The notes: generated by a model not told the origin, from the letters alone. Positions 43,324 through 52,081 are shown, counted from the first letter of the stretch. The stretch is 64,000 nt of DNA from an uncultured Muribaculaceae bacterium (GCA_910586895.1 CAJUIW010000003.1:177459-241458), one strand, 5' to 3'. Numbers and translations: made by a program.

Positions 43324-44934
43324 ATGAATAACAGATACTCTCCCGATATGAACAAGACAGCCAAGCATACTCAGATACAGTTGCCGCCACGCATTGACGG
43401 AGCGGCACCTCCGGAAATGAATCGTACTCCCGGTCAGTTAGTGATTGTGGGTGCCAACGGTGCAGGTAAATCACGCTTTTCCATCCGCATGGCCTCATCA
43501 CCCGATGCCCGGGCCTACAATATCGCCGCTCTGCCGGCTCTTTTTGACCGCACATACACCGACAATCTGCCCGGCTCGCTCGACTCGCAGTATGCCGAGG
43601 CCGTAGCGTCAGGAATGGGACGCTCTGAAAACTCCACACAGCTGGAAAGGCTTATGTCGCTGCTTATGCATCAGGAGATGCTCAACCTCATGTCCTACAA
43701 GATAGCGCATGCCTCCAACCCCGATGCCACGCTCCGCCCTACTCGCCTCGACTCGCTGATATCGCTGTGGCAGGAGATTTTCCCTGACAACAAGATACTG
43801 ATTGAGAGCGGACGGATGCTGTTCAGGCGCAACTCTGACGATGCGTCCTATTCCTCCATGCGTCTGTCGGCCGGCGAACGTGCTATCATATATATAATAG
43901 GTGCCGCACTGTTCGCTCCCAAGGGAGCCACTATATTTGTCGACAGCCCTGAGATGTTCCTCCATCCGGCCATCACACAGTCCGTATGGAACCGTATAGA
44001 ACTGCTGCGGGCGGACTGCACGTTTATCTACACCACACATGACCTCGACTTCGCATCCTCACGTCAGGATGCACGCATAATATGGGTTCGCGCGTTCGAC
44101 GCCGTAAACACCACATGGGACTACGATCTGCTCCCTGCCGACTCCGACATTTCCGACGAGATGTACATGAGTATCCTCGGGGCCCGCAAGCCGGTGCTGT
44201 TCATCGAGGGTGACGGACGTCACTCCATTGACGCAAAGCTCTACCCGCTGGTGTTCAAGGAGTACACTGTGAAGTCGCTCGGCAGTTGCAACAAGGTAAT
44301 CGAGGCCACGCGCACCTTCAACGACCTCGTATCGTTTCACAACATGGACTCACGCGGAATAGTTGACCGCGACCGCCGCGATGAAAAGGAGGTGGAATAC
44401 CTCCGCGGCAAGAAAGTGATGGTGCCGGAAGTGGCTGAGATAGAAAATATACTTATGCTGGAAGAGGTGATACGCACCGTGGCCCACAGCCGCGGCAAGA
44501 ACGAATCGAAAGTATTCCAGAAAGCCAAGCATGCTGTCATGAGCCAGTTCCGCCACGATCTGCGCCAACAGGCCCTGCTGCACACACGCCACCGCGTGAA
44601 GCGCACCATGGAGTACCGCACCGACGGCCGGTTTGCCAACATAGGTATGCTTGAGGAACACCTGTCGCGTCTGCTGATAGAGATTGACCCGCGCGGACTT
44701 TACGAAAATTTCTGCCGCGAGTTCCGCCGCTATCTTGAGACGGACGATTACAGCGCCGTACTTAAGGTATACAATCAGAAGTCGATGCTTCCGGGCAGCA
44801 ACGTGGCCGGACTATGCGGACTTCGCAACAAAGATGAATATATTAACGCTATAATTGACATACTCCGCCATGACAGCAATGATGCGCGCCGCATACGCAC
44901 CGCCATCACCCGCTGCTTCGGCCTCGAATCATGA
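43324..44934 (+). CDS. AAA ATPase with DUF4435 (Toprim-like) domain, OLD-like
   Basis: 536 residues. N-terminal SMC/ABC-like ATPase: Walker A GANGAGKS (Lys49), signature-like SAGERAI, Walker B FVDSPE (Asp207, Glu210) and the H-loop TTHDLDF. From about residue 290 a DUF4435/Toprim-like part begins with VLFIEGDGRHSID (Glu295) and GIVDRDRRDE, both of which look like metal-binding Toprim motifs. ATPase plus Toprim is the plan of OLD-family nucleases, some of which act in phage defence, but it stands here between tsaC and menA with a 4-base overlap into menA, and no helicase partner is seen. Function unproved. Confidence 0.8.
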   Translation: MNNRYSPDMNKTAKHTQIQLPPRIDGAAPPEMNRTPGQLVIVGANGAGKSRFSIRMASSPDARAYNIAALPALFDRTYTDNLPGSLDSQYAEAVASGMGRSENSTQLERLMSLLMHQEMLNLMSYKIAHASNPDATLRPTRLDSLISLWQEIFPDNKILIESGRMLFRRNSDDASYSSMRLSAGERAIIYIIGAALFAPKGATIFVDSPEMFLHPAITQSVWNRIELLRADCTFIYTTHDLDFASSRQDARIIWVRAFDAVNTTWDYDLLPADSDISDEMYMSILGARKPVLFIEGDGRHSIDAKLYPLVFKEYTVKSLGSCNKVIEATRTFNDLVSFHNMDSRGIVDRDRRDEKEVEYLRGKKVMVPEVAEIENILMLEEVIRTVAHSRGKNESKVFQKAKHAVMSQFRHDLRQQALLHTRHRVKRTMEYRTDGRFANIGMLEEHLSRLLIEIDPRGLYENFCREFRRYLETDDYSAVLKVYNQKSMLPGSNVAGLCGLRNKDEYINAIIDILRHDSNDARRIRTAITRCFGLES

Positions 44935-45797
44935 AACGGATAGCACCCTGGATTGAAGCCATGCGCCTGCGCACACTTCCGGTATCGGTAGCCGGAGTGG
45001 TCCTTGCCATAGGCTATGCACGTCACTTCGGCTGCGCCGAGCTCCTGCCGGCCATGCTCTGCCTCGCATTCGCCATTCTGGCACAGATAGCATCAAACTT
45101 TGCAAATGAATATTACGACTTCCGTGCCGGACTTGACAAAGCCGGACGGGAGGGGCCGCGACGCGGCGTGACGGAGGGCGACATCACACCCCGCGCCATG
45201 CTCGCCGCCACATTCATCACCCTTGGGGCTGCGTGTGCCGTAGGATGTTCGCTGCTGCTGTTCGGCCCCTGGTGGCTGCTTCCGGCTGGCATTGCCATCG
45301 CACTTGGCGTGCTGGCCTACAGCACAGGCCCTTACCCTCTGTCGAGGCACGGACTTGGCGAAGTGGCGGTAATGCTGTTCTTCGGCATAGTACCGGTCAA
45401 CCTCACGTTCTACATCATGAACGGGGCGTTCAATCACGAGGTGCTGCTCGGCTCCCTGTCAGCAGGATTTATGGGTGCCAACGTACTGCTTGTCAACAAC
45501 TACCGCGATGTCGACGACGACCGTTCAGTAGGCAAGCACACTCTCACCGTAATGATAGGCCGGCGAGCCACTTGGACGCTCTATCTGACTTCGGGAATAC
45601 TGGCGGTTCTGCTTATGGCCGGGATATGGGCTACCCTGCCTCCCGCCACATGGGCCATACCAGCCATTTATCTCCTGCTGCATCTAAGGCTCTGCTACAT
45701 GCTGTGCACGCGTACCGGACGCCGGCTCAATCCGTTGCTCGGCCTTACAGCCATAGCCATGGCCGCATACTGCGTGGCATTTGCCTGCGTGGCCTGA
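44931..45797 (+). CDS. menA: 1,4-dihydroxy-2-naphthoate polyprenyltransferase
   Basis: 288 residues, UbiA-type membrane prenyltransferase with about eight or nine spans. The first Asp-rich motif NEYYDFRAGLD and the second NNYRDVDDDRSVGKHT bind the Mg-prenyl diphosphate; ARLRTLPVS-like MRLRTLPVSVAGV at the N-terminus is MenA-typical. It joins DHNA with the isoprenoid tail to give demethylmenaquinone, the substrate of menG at 1977. The start overlaps the ATPase stop by 4 bases (ATGA). A large palindrome lies 18 bases downstream. Confidence 0.93.
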   Translation: MKRIAPWIEAMRLRTLPVSVAGVVLAIGYARHFGCAELLPAMLCLAFAILAQIASNFANEYYDFRAGLDKAGREGPRRGVTEGDITPRAMLAATFITLGAACAVGCSLLLFGPWWLLPAGIAIALGVLAYSTGPYPLSRHGLGEVAVMLFFGIVPVNLTFYIMNGAFNHEVLLGSLSAGFMGANVLLVNNYRDVDDDRSVGKHTLTVMIGRRATWTLYLTSGILAVLLMAGIWATLPPATWAIPAIYLLLHLRLCYMLCTRTGRRLNPLLGLTAIAMAAYCVAFACVA

Positions 45798-45814
45798 GCG
45801 AACAATTCAGCGGG

Positions 45815-45854
45815 TGTGAGCGTCTTAATAACAAAACAGTTATTAACGTTCACA
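45815..45854. repeat. 40-base imperfect palindrome between menA and the DUF308 gene
   Basis: TGTGAGCG-tc-TTAATAAC, loop AAAACA, GTTATTAA-CGTTCACA: 15 of 16 arm positions pair fully, with one G-U and a two-base bulge. No T-run follows, so it is not a standard terminator; it could be an operator or an mRNA stability hairpin. Confidence 0.8.
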
Positions 45855-45869
45855 TACACTGATTCCGTC

Positions 45870-46445
45870 ATGAAAAGTACAAGTTCCAATTGGCTGACCA
45901 TCCTAATCACTGCCATTGTGGGTGTATTGCTCATCATATGGCACACTAAACTGGACATTCTGTCATGGGTCATGATAGCCGTAGGCGTCATGTTCCTTAT
46001 CCCGAGCGTCTATTCACTTATAGCCTCGCTGTCATCGCGTAAGAAACTCAAAGCCGCAGGCCAGCAGCCGAGCGCCATGGGCAGCGGCTCGTCAATCCTT
46101 GCTGCCATAGCCGGATGCGGCTTAGGCATATGGATGATTGTCGACCCCGGCTTCTTCGTTGGGCTTACCGCCTACCTGTTTGCCATCATACTGATAGCCT
46201 ACGGTGTGTTCCAGATATTACTTGTGGGCTACTGGAGCCGTCCCTACAAACTCCCTGTCCTGTTCTATATCGTGCCCGTGCTTCTGATAGCCGGCGGCGT
46301 TGTGATTCTGTGCACCACAGTGCGCACCATGAATTCCGTGGTAGTGCTTATCACCGGTATCCTGCTCGTGGCCTCGGCCATCAACTGGGCTCTTGAGCTG
46401 TCAGCGACCCATCCGGCGCAAACGCGTGGGGGAAGCGCCTCCTGA
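45870..46445 (+). CDS. DUF308/HdeD-like membrane protein
   Basis: 191 residues from ATG 45870; a GTG at 45816 lies inside the palindrome and is less likely. Paired hydrophobic spans (about 10-27, 30-48, 73-90, 96-115, 125-145, 150-168) with short polar turns, the plan of the HdeD/DUF308 family, which is linked to acid resistance in E. coli but of unknown function here. The last 65 bases overlap the 3' end of the opposite-strand cytidylate-kinase-like gene. Confidence 0.75.
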   Translation: MKSTSSNWLTILITAIVGVLLIIWHTKLDILSWVMIAVGVMFLIPSVYSLIASLSSRKKLKAAGQQPSAMGSGSSILAAIAGCGLGIWMIVDPGFFVGLTAYLFAIILIAYGVFQILLVGYWSRPYKLPVLFYIVPVLLIAGGVVILCTTVRTMNSVVVLITGILLVASAINWALELSATHPAQTRGGSAS

Positions 46446-47091
46446 TGTACTCCACTATAATCTCCACAAGGCTGTCCATCGACATCAGCGAAGTGTCCAG
46501 CGTAAGGTCATACGATGATGCCGCACCCCAGCTCTTGTCGGTATAGAAATTATAATATCCGGCCCTCAGTTTATTGGTCCGTTCGGCTCTCGAGCGGGCC
46601 TGTGCCGGTGTTATATCATGCTCACGCGCAATGATGCGGGCCACGCATTGATCCATCGGTGCATGTACGAAGATGCTCACCAGCCCCGGAAAATCGCGCA
46701 GCACATAGTCGGCCGTACGCCCCACTATGACGCATGACTCCTGCTGTGCGAGCGAGTGGATGAAGTCGCTCTGCGCGCGGTAAAGCCCGTCGTCACTTAT
46801 AGCGGTGGCTCCGGCAAAGGTGGCCGCCGGATTAAATCCCATGGCAAAGGAGAAGAGGCCGTTGAAAAATGTCGGGGCTTTCTCGTCCGAACGCTCGAAG
46901 AAGTCCGTGGTAACCCCCGCACGGCGTGCCGCGTTGTAAAGCAGCTCCTTGTCGTAGTAGCCTATGTGGAGAGCCGAAGCCAGACGCCGTCCCAACTCAC
47001 GGCCTCCGCTGCCGAACTGACGTCCAATGGTTATCACTATGTGCGTTGATGATGACGCATCGTTACGGGTATCGCTGTCGACGTTTGCCAT
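46381..47091 (-). CDS. Cytidylate-kinase-like family protein
   Basis: 236 residues from ATG 47091. The P-loop region IVITIGRQFGSGGRELGRRLA and the downstream SCVIVGRTADYVLRDFP and RIIAREHDITPAQARSRAERTNKLRAGYY segments match the cytidylate kinase-like family (PF13189) common in Bacteroidales and Firmicutes; true CMP kinases (Cmk) have a different lid. The phosphate acceptor is unknown. I place the start at 47091 because a TATTTTTG promoter box lies 29 bases upstream, inside the longer reading frame that begins at 47142. Confidence 0.83.
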   Translation of the reverse strand: MANVDSDTRNDASSSTHIVITIGRQFGSGGRELGRRLASALHIGYYDKELLYNAARRAGVTTDFFERSDEKAPTFFNGLFSFAMGFNPAATFAGATAISDDGLYRAQSDFIHSLAQQESCVIVGRTADYVLRDFPGLVSIFVHAPMDQCVARIIAREHDITPAQARSRAERTNKLRAGYYNFYTDKSWGAASSYDLTLDTSLMSMDSLVEIIVEYIRRRFPHAFAPDGSLTAQEPS

Positions 47092-47119
47092 TTCGTTTAG
47101 TTTTTTATCTTCGATAAGG

Positions 47120-47127
47120 CAAAAATA
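47120..47127 (-). promoter_or_regulatory. Promoter -7 box of the cytidylate-kinase-like gene
   Basis: TATTTTTG on the minus strand with TTTAG about 22 bases upstream (47150-47154). Confidence 0.5.
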
Positions 47128-47167
47128 ATAATTTGACTTCACAGATTATCTAAATTTCACCGATTAA

Positions 47168-47199
47168 TTTTCATAATCGCGGAAATACTATTACTTTTG
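47168..47199 (+). promoter_or_regulatory. Promoter of the TPR gene
   Basis: TTTT (47168-47171), a 20-base spacer and TACTTTTG (47192-47199). It leaves a leader of about 95 bases. Confidence 0.65.
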
Positions 47200-47297
47200 C
47201 ACCTTGGAAATAGCACGCATCGGCTTATCACACAGTTACAGCCGCACAAGCTATCTCCGCCCGTTTATCACGAAAGAAAAAAAACGAACATACAGTA

Positions 47298-47978
47298 ATG
47301 GCAAAAGAAAATCAGACAGAGAACCGCACCGCCGTTGAAGAGCTGAACGATTCGCTCACCGGCATAGAACAGAAGGTGCAGAACAATCAGAAAACCATCA
47401 TGTGGGCTTGCGTAGCCGTAGTGGCTGTAGTATGCGCAGTGCTTATATATGTATATGGCATCCGCCGTCCCGGCATCGAGTCAGCCAACAACGCCATCGG
47501 CCAGGCCGACCTCACCATGGCCATGGGCAATGACTCACTCGCACTCCAGCAGTACCAGCAGGTAGCCGACGAATATGGCTACGAAGCCGGCAACCGCGCC
47601 CAGCTCAACGCCGCCATCCTCCTCTACCAGCAGGGCAAATATCAGGAGGCCATCAACTACCTCAAGAACTACTCAGCCAACGAAAGCATCATCGGCGCTT
47701 CAAGCAAGGCTCTCGAAGGCGACTGCTACGTCAACCTCAAGAACTACAACGAAGCCATCGACTGCTACCGCGAGGCTGCCAAGATTTCTGACAAGAATCC
47801 TTCATACACCCCCTACTTCCTGATGAAGGAGGCCACAGTTCAGCGCGAGCTCAAGAACTACAAGGCCGAAGCCGACCTATACCGCACCATCCGCGATGAA
47901 TATCCCGAATATGCCGCCATGCAGCAGATCGACTTCGAAAAGTACATTGCACGCGCCGAAGCTCAGGCCGGAGAATAA
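47298..47978 (+). CDS. Membrane-anchored tetratricopeptide repeat protein
   Basis: 226 residues. A polar N-terminal 32 residues, one membrane span (about 34-54, WACVAVVAVVCAVLIYVYG), then TPR-like helical pairs (AIGQADLTMAMGNDSLALQQYQQVADEYG; AQLNAAILLYQQGKYQEAINYLKNY; ALEGDCYVNLKNYNEAIDCYREAA are the repeats, about 70-190). The layout resembles YfgM-type inner-membrane TPR proteins with the repeats in the periplasm. A scaffold or chaperone role is inference. It is a single-gene unit with its own promoter and a hairpin downstream. Very high use of C-ending codons suggests strong expression. Confidence 0.82.
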   Translation: MAKENQTENRTAVEELNDSLTGIEQKVQNNQKTIMWACVAVVAVVCAVLIYVYGIRRPGIESANNAIGQADLTMAMGNDSLALQQYQQVADEYGYEAGNRAQLNAAILLYQQGKYQEAINYLKNYSANESIIGASSKALEGDCYVNLKNYNEAIDCYREAAKISDKNPSYTPYFLMKEATVQRELKNYKAEADLYRTIRDEYPEYAAMQQIDFEKYIARAEAQAGE

Positions 47979-48025
47979 CATGCCGCAACAACAGTCCGCA
48001 TCCGCCGGACAGAACAATAAACAGC

Positions 48026-48053
48026 GCGGGCCGCACTATGCAGTGCGGCCCGC
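48026..48053. terminator. Hairpin between convergent TPR and SDR genes
   Basis: A perfect 12-bp stem GCGGGCCGCACT/AGTGCGGCCCGC with a 4-base loop. No T-run on either side. Confidence 0.7.
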
Positions 48054-48075
48054 TTGCTATATGTATACGCGTTGA

Positions 48076-48852
48076 TCAGTCAAGAGTCTGGTTGCCGCCA
48101 CCGTTGACAAACAGCACCTGTCCGCTCACCCACGATGACGCGGGCGATGCAAAGAACAGCACCGCACGGGCCATGTCATCCACCTTGCCCAGCCGCTTCA
48201 GCGGCGTGTGGCGCAGCATGGCCTCCTCAAGCTCCGGAGTGAGCACTTTGGCAAGCGCCGCCGTGCGCGTGGCTCCGGGCCCTACACAGTTGATGCGCAC
48301 CCCCATCGGTCCGAAGTCATAAGCCAGATTAGCCGACATGTGATTCAGAGCTGCCTTCGACGAGGCATAGACCCCCATGTTGGCCTCCTTATCCTGCGAA
48401 CTCATGGATGAGATGTTGATGATGCTTCCGTAGCCCGATTTCTGCATCAGCGGCACCGCAAGCTGGCACAACCGCCATGGTGCGAACAGATTGATGCGGT
48501 AGATACGCTCCAGGTACGCAACATCGATTTTGAACGGATTCTCACGGCCTCCGCCACCCATTCCGGCATTATTGACCAGAATATTCAGTGCGCCGAAAGT
48601 AGATGACGCCATGTTGACAGCCGCCACGAGGTCGGCATCGTTCATCACATCGCATGCCATACCTACGGCCTTCCCATCAGCCGCCACAATCTCGGCAGCC
48701 ACCGCATCGGCCGATTCCTGGCTGCGGTCAGTCACAACTACAGCTGCACCTGCGGCAGCCAGCACAAGGGCACATCCGCGCCCAATCCCATTGCCGGCAC
48801 CCGTGACGAGCGCCACCTTGCCGGTCAGATCATACATTTCGCTTATATCCAT
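48076..48852 (-). CDS. Short-chain dehydrogenase/reductase
   Basis: 258 residues from ATG 48852 (ATG 48837 is also possible; upstream codons to 48906 look non-coding). Classical SDR: the NAD(P)-binding TGAGNGIGRG, the NNAG motif, the catalytic Ser region INISSMSSQ and Tyr-x-x-x-Lys in YASSKAALNH, and the C-terminal SGQVLFVNGG. An acidic residue after the second strand (VVTDRSQ) suggests NAD preference. The substrate cannot be told; 3-oxoacyl-ACP reductase-like and hydroxysteroid dehydrogenases are both in range. Confidence 0.88.
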   Translation of the reverse strand: MDISEMYDLTGKVALVTGAGNGIGRGCALVLAAAGAAVVVTDRSQESADAVAAEIVAADGKAVGMACDVMNDADLVAAVNMASSTFGALNILVNNAGMGGGGRENPFKIDVAYLERIYRINLFAPWRLCQLAVPLMQKSGYGSIINISSMSSQDKEANMGVYASSKAALNHMSANLAYDFGPMGVRINCVGPGATRTAALAKVLTPELEEAMLRHTPLKRLGKVDDMARAVLFFASPASSWVSGQVLFVNGGGNQTLD

Positions 48853-48925
48853 ATAATAATAACACCATTCAGCCTGCCGATGTTTTCCAACCGTCGGCAC
48901 ATTCATTTTCAGTGAATATAAAGAA

Positions 48926-48964
48926 CGGGCGCCGTGCAGTAATACAATCTACCGCCGGCGCCCG
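48926..48964 (-). terminator. Terminator after the larger BspA-like gene
   Basis: Stem CGGGCGCCG (48926-48934) with CGGCGCCCG (48956-48964); TTCTTTATATT follows on the minus strand. Confidence 0.75.
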
Positions 48965-48986
48965 CATTGCTATTTGTGTGTGTTTC

Positions 48987-50753
48987 TTATCTGATATATA
49001 TCTTTCGGCCGTTGATCAAATATATGCCGGCAGGAAGCGCGGGCATATCCGATTTTTCACCTGAGTAGATCAGCACACCCTGAAGATTGTAAACCCTTAC
49101 AGCGGTTTCATCATCAGCCGTGACGCCATCTATGGCACTCAGCTCCTCTGACTCAACGATATTGCTGAACAGACGCCACACCGGGGCTGCCTGATACACA
49201 GCCTTCAGTCCTACCGGGACATAGAGCGTACCCGCGAGGAATGTCTTGTTGCTGAAGCTACTTGCCGACAGCGTACCGGGCTTGGTGGCCACGCTGTACA
49301 CTCCGGTCAGATTGACACCGCTGAAAGCATTGTCGCCTATCTTCTCCAGCCATTCGGGCAGGCGCACCTCCTTTATTGCTGAACACCCGGCAAAAGCACT
49401 GTTCTCAATCACAGCCACTGACTGCGGTATTGTTATATCGGCAAGCAGAGAGCATCCGCTGAACATGCTTTCGGTTATAAAACCGATGCCTTCACCAAGA
49501 GTGGCAGAGGTAAGTTTATTACAGTTCATGAACACGCCGCTACCCATGGAGGTGACACTTCCGGGCACCGTAACCGATGCCAGCGACGGACAAATGCTGA
49601 ATGCCTTTGCTCCTATCGAGGTAATAGTTGACGGAAGCTCAAGCGTCTTAAGACCTGCACCCAGAAATGCCTCATCAGGTATAGCGGTAAGGCCGGAGGG
49701 GAAATTAATCGTGGTCAGCGCCGTACAATAGGTGAAAGCACCCGCCCCTACCTTTGTCAGGCTTTCAGGGAGCGTGACTGAAGTCATTTTCCGGCAGTTG
49801 CGGAAAGCCTGCTCCCCTATCGACGTCACCCCCTCAGGAACGTTGACAAACAGCACATTGCATCCGTTAAAAGCATATTCGCCAATCTCCTTCATATTGG
49901 AGTGGAAATACACAGGCCGCTTGTTTGCCGGCACCTGAAGCAATTTTTCATATCCGTAGGTGTACAGGAGTCCTTGTGAAGATGCAAAAGTCTTGTTTCC
50001 CGATGCGACAGTGAAGCTACCCAACGATGTGCAATTGGAAAAAGCATTCCTTCCGATAGAAATCACTCCGGCGGGAATAGTAATCGAGCTCAATGATGTG
50101 GAGGCAAACGCCGCATCGCCTATATATTTCAGTGATGCCGGAAGCGATACCGTACTTAACGGACACCCCTGGAAAGCCTCGCTCCCTATCGTAGTCAGAT
50201 ATTGGCTATCGATAGTCACGGAGGTCAGACCGCTGTTGTCGAAAGCTGCGACCCCGATACTCTCTATCTTACCCGATATTCTTACCGATTTCAGATTCTT
50301 TGTACCGTGGAACCAGAAACTGGGGATACGTGTCACCCCGCTACCGAATGACAGCGATGTGATTGAGGACATATTGTCAAACGGCTCATCGTTGACCGAG
50401 CAGGTAAAATCACGTCCAAGCACCACAGTGGTCAGTTCCACGTCCTTCAGGGCGTCATGGCCGAACTTAATCGGCAGGTCAGAGGCAGCTGTTTCAAGAT
50501 GTGTCAGATCCGTGCATCCGGCAAATGCCCCGTCGCCTATCTCCATCACCTTGTAAGTTACGTTATTGTGCGTCACTTCGGCCGGAATAATTGCAGTGGC
50601 TATTGCCGGGGAGCTTGCCCCGGTAACACGGCATGTACCTTCCTGAGCTGAGATCACCTCGTAGTTGAGCGTGCCATAAGCGTCCTGAAAAGTCTGACCC
50701 ACTGACGGGAAAGAGGCCAGCAGCGCCAGCACAAATGGTATAGACCTTTTCAT
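48987..50753 (-). CDS. BspA-like leucine-rich repeat surface protein (large)
   Basis: 588 residues with a signal peptide (about 1-19). From about residue 60 to 500 it consists of about 17 BspA-type repeats of 22-24 residues (units such as TSIGEQAFRNCRKMTSVTLPESLTKV show the pattern; only the A-F-x-x-C-x-x-L core matters). The C-terminus (about 545-588: VRVYNLQGVLIYSG ... LPAGIYLI) resembles a type IX secretion sorting domain, so it may be placed on the cell surface. BspA-like proteins often mediate binding to host proteins or other bacteria. It lies 10 bases behind a smaller paralogue. Confidence 0.88.
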   Translation of the reverse strand: MKRSIPFVLALLASFPSVGQTFQDAYGTLNYEVISAQEGTCRVTGASSPAIATAIIPAEVTHNNVTYKVMEIGDGAFAGCTDLTHLETAASDLPIKFGHDALKDVELTTVVLGRDFTCSVNDEPFDNMSSITSLSFGSGVTRIPSFWFHGTKNLKSVRISGKIESIGVAAFDNSGLTSVTIDSQYLTTIGSEAFQGCPLSTVSLPASLKYIGDAAFASTSLSSITIPAGVISIGRNAFSNCTSLGSFTVASGNKTFASSQGLLYTYGYEKLLQVPANKRPVYFHSNMKEIGEYAFNGCNVLFVNVPEGVTSIGEQAFRNCRKMTSVTLPESLTKVGAGAFTYCTALTTINFPSGLTAIPDEAFLGAGLKTLELPSTITSIGAKAFSICPSLASVTVPGSVTSMGSGVFMNCNKLTSATLGEGIGFITESMFSGCSLLADITIPQSVAVIENSAFAGCSAIKEVRLPEWLEKIGDNAFSGVNLTGVYSVATKPGTLSASSFSNKTFLAGTLYVPVGLKAVYQAAPVWRLFSNIVESEELSAIDGVTADDETAVRVYNLQGVLIYSGEKSDMPALPAGIYLINGRKIYIR

Positions 50754-50763
50754 ACAATTGATG

Positions 50764-51996
50764 TTACAGAGGTTTTACAATCATTTTTCGTGAGTTGAGT
50801 CCGTCAGTCACCACATATACTCCGGGCTGCAGGCGGGGCATTTCATCATATGCACCGCTGTAAACCTCAACGCCACCCATGCTTATCACTCGTACCTGAC
50901 CATCGAAGCTGCCATCGGTTTCCACGCCCTCTATCGCAGCTACATCGGCTGACTCCACGATGTTTCCGAAATCCTTCCATCCCGGAGCTGTACGGTAGGC
51001 ATCTCCGCAGTCAGGGCGTACATACAGAGTGGCTGAGGAGCATCCGGCGTAATTATAAAATGACGTACTGTTGTAGTCCAATACCGGCGGCACTATAGCC
51101 TGCGAACGCACTTCGTCAATCACCGTACCAGAGAAAAAAGCGTGGGATATAGTGCTGACATACGGTGGTATGGTTATACTTTTCAGTGATTTTAAGCCGC
51201 TTAACATATCGGGAAGATCTTCAAGTTCAGAGGGGAGAATCAGGGTGGTCAGAGCTGGATTGCTGGCAATAGATCTTTCCCCTATCTTTGTGACTGATGA
51301 GGGCATTATAACCTCTTTCAAAACAGGATTGTTATGTATGGCATAAGTCTCTATCTCCTTACACCCCTCCTCGAAACGCACTGATTCAAGCTCGTCACAA
51401 GAAAAAATGTAATCCTCCGGAATCGAAGTAACCCCCTTGCCAATCACGATACTGTTCACCCGCCAGTTTCCACCGAAGATATAATCAATCTTCTGAAGTC
51501 CATCGGTGATGAGGTCACGGCCCATATAGCAGCTGAAAGAAGCGCCATTGCGCAAATTCTGACGCCCGATATATATCGGTTCGTCACTATCCTCTATTAC
51601 ATATTCGGTACAGGCATCAAGATACTGAAGCACGAAGTCTTCTATACATGTGACCGATGCAGGCACGGTAAATGAAGTCAGCGAGGTACAGTTCTCGAAA
51701 CTGCCCATGCATATCCGCTCGATAGTATTAGGAAGACTTATGGTCTTGATCGAAGTTCTTGTGAATGCCACTTCGCCTATCTGCGTCACGGTATAGTCCG
51801 TACCGTCCAATGTCACTACCTCGGGTACAATGACATCATCAGGAAGGGTTCCTACATAGCCGCTCACACTGGCCGTGCGATCTTCAGCGGAAAGAATGGT
51901 ATACTTCAGTCCGTTGACATTATAGTCATCAGCCAGAACGGAGGGAGCAAGAAGCAGCATTCCTATTATGCTGCTGAATGTGTAAAGCTTTTTCAT
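50764..51996 (-). CDS. BspA-like leucine-rich repeat surface protein (small)
   Basis: 410 residues with a signal peptide (about 1-22). The domain after it (VNGLKYTILSAEDRTASVSG) matches the same position in the downstream paralogue (LNYEVISAQEGTCRVTG), then irregular BspA-type repeats follow to about residue 330, and a type IX-like C-terminal part (VRVISMGGVEVYSG, LQPGVYVV). The repeats are fewer and more diverged than in the partner. The two genes are 10 bases apart and surely co-transcribed from the promoter at 52082-52089. Function: probable adhesion or host interaction, by family only. Confidence 0.86.
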   Translation of the reverse strand: MKKLYTFSSIIGMLLLAPSVLADDYNVNGLKYTILSAEDRTASVSGYVGTLPDDVIVPEVVTLDGTDYTVTQIGEVAFTRTSIKTISLPNTIERICMGSFENCTSLTSFTVPASVTCIEDFVLQYLDACTEYVIEDSDEPIYIGRQNLRNGASFSCYMGRDLITDGLQKIDYIFGGNWRVNSIVIGKGVTSIPEDYIFSCDELESVRFEEGCKEIETYAIHNNPVLKEVIMPSSVTKIGERSIASNPALTTLILPSELEDLPDMLSGLKSLKSITIPPYVSTISHAFFSGTVIDEVRSQAIVPPVLDYNSTSFYNYAGCSSATLYVRPDCGDAYRTAPGWKDFGNIVESADVAAIEGVETDGSFDGQVRVISMGGVEVYSGAYDEMPRLQPGVYVVTDGLNSRKMIVKPL

Positions 51997-52021
51997 ACGT
52001 GTGAATATTAATTGGTTTTAA

Positions 52022-52060
52022 CCTGTCAGTCCCTGGTACTGCGACAGGCTTGATAGCCTG
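52022..52060 (-). promoter_or_regulatory. Overlapping alternative hairpins in the BspA operon leader
   Basis: On the minus-strand mRNA, CAGGCT/AGCCTG (52060-52055 with 52050-52045) and CCTGTC/GACAGG (52048-52043 with 52027-52022) share bases 52045-52048, so only one can form. They lie 26 bases before the ATG. This may be chance or a switch. Confidence 0.4.
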
Positions 52061-52081
52061 AATTTACATAACGTTTACAAG

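Noticed and set aside
47092..47142. Upstream start for the cytidylate-kinase-like gene at 47142
   Set aside because: The promoter box TATTTTTG at 47127-47120 lies inside it; the start must be downstream, at 47091.
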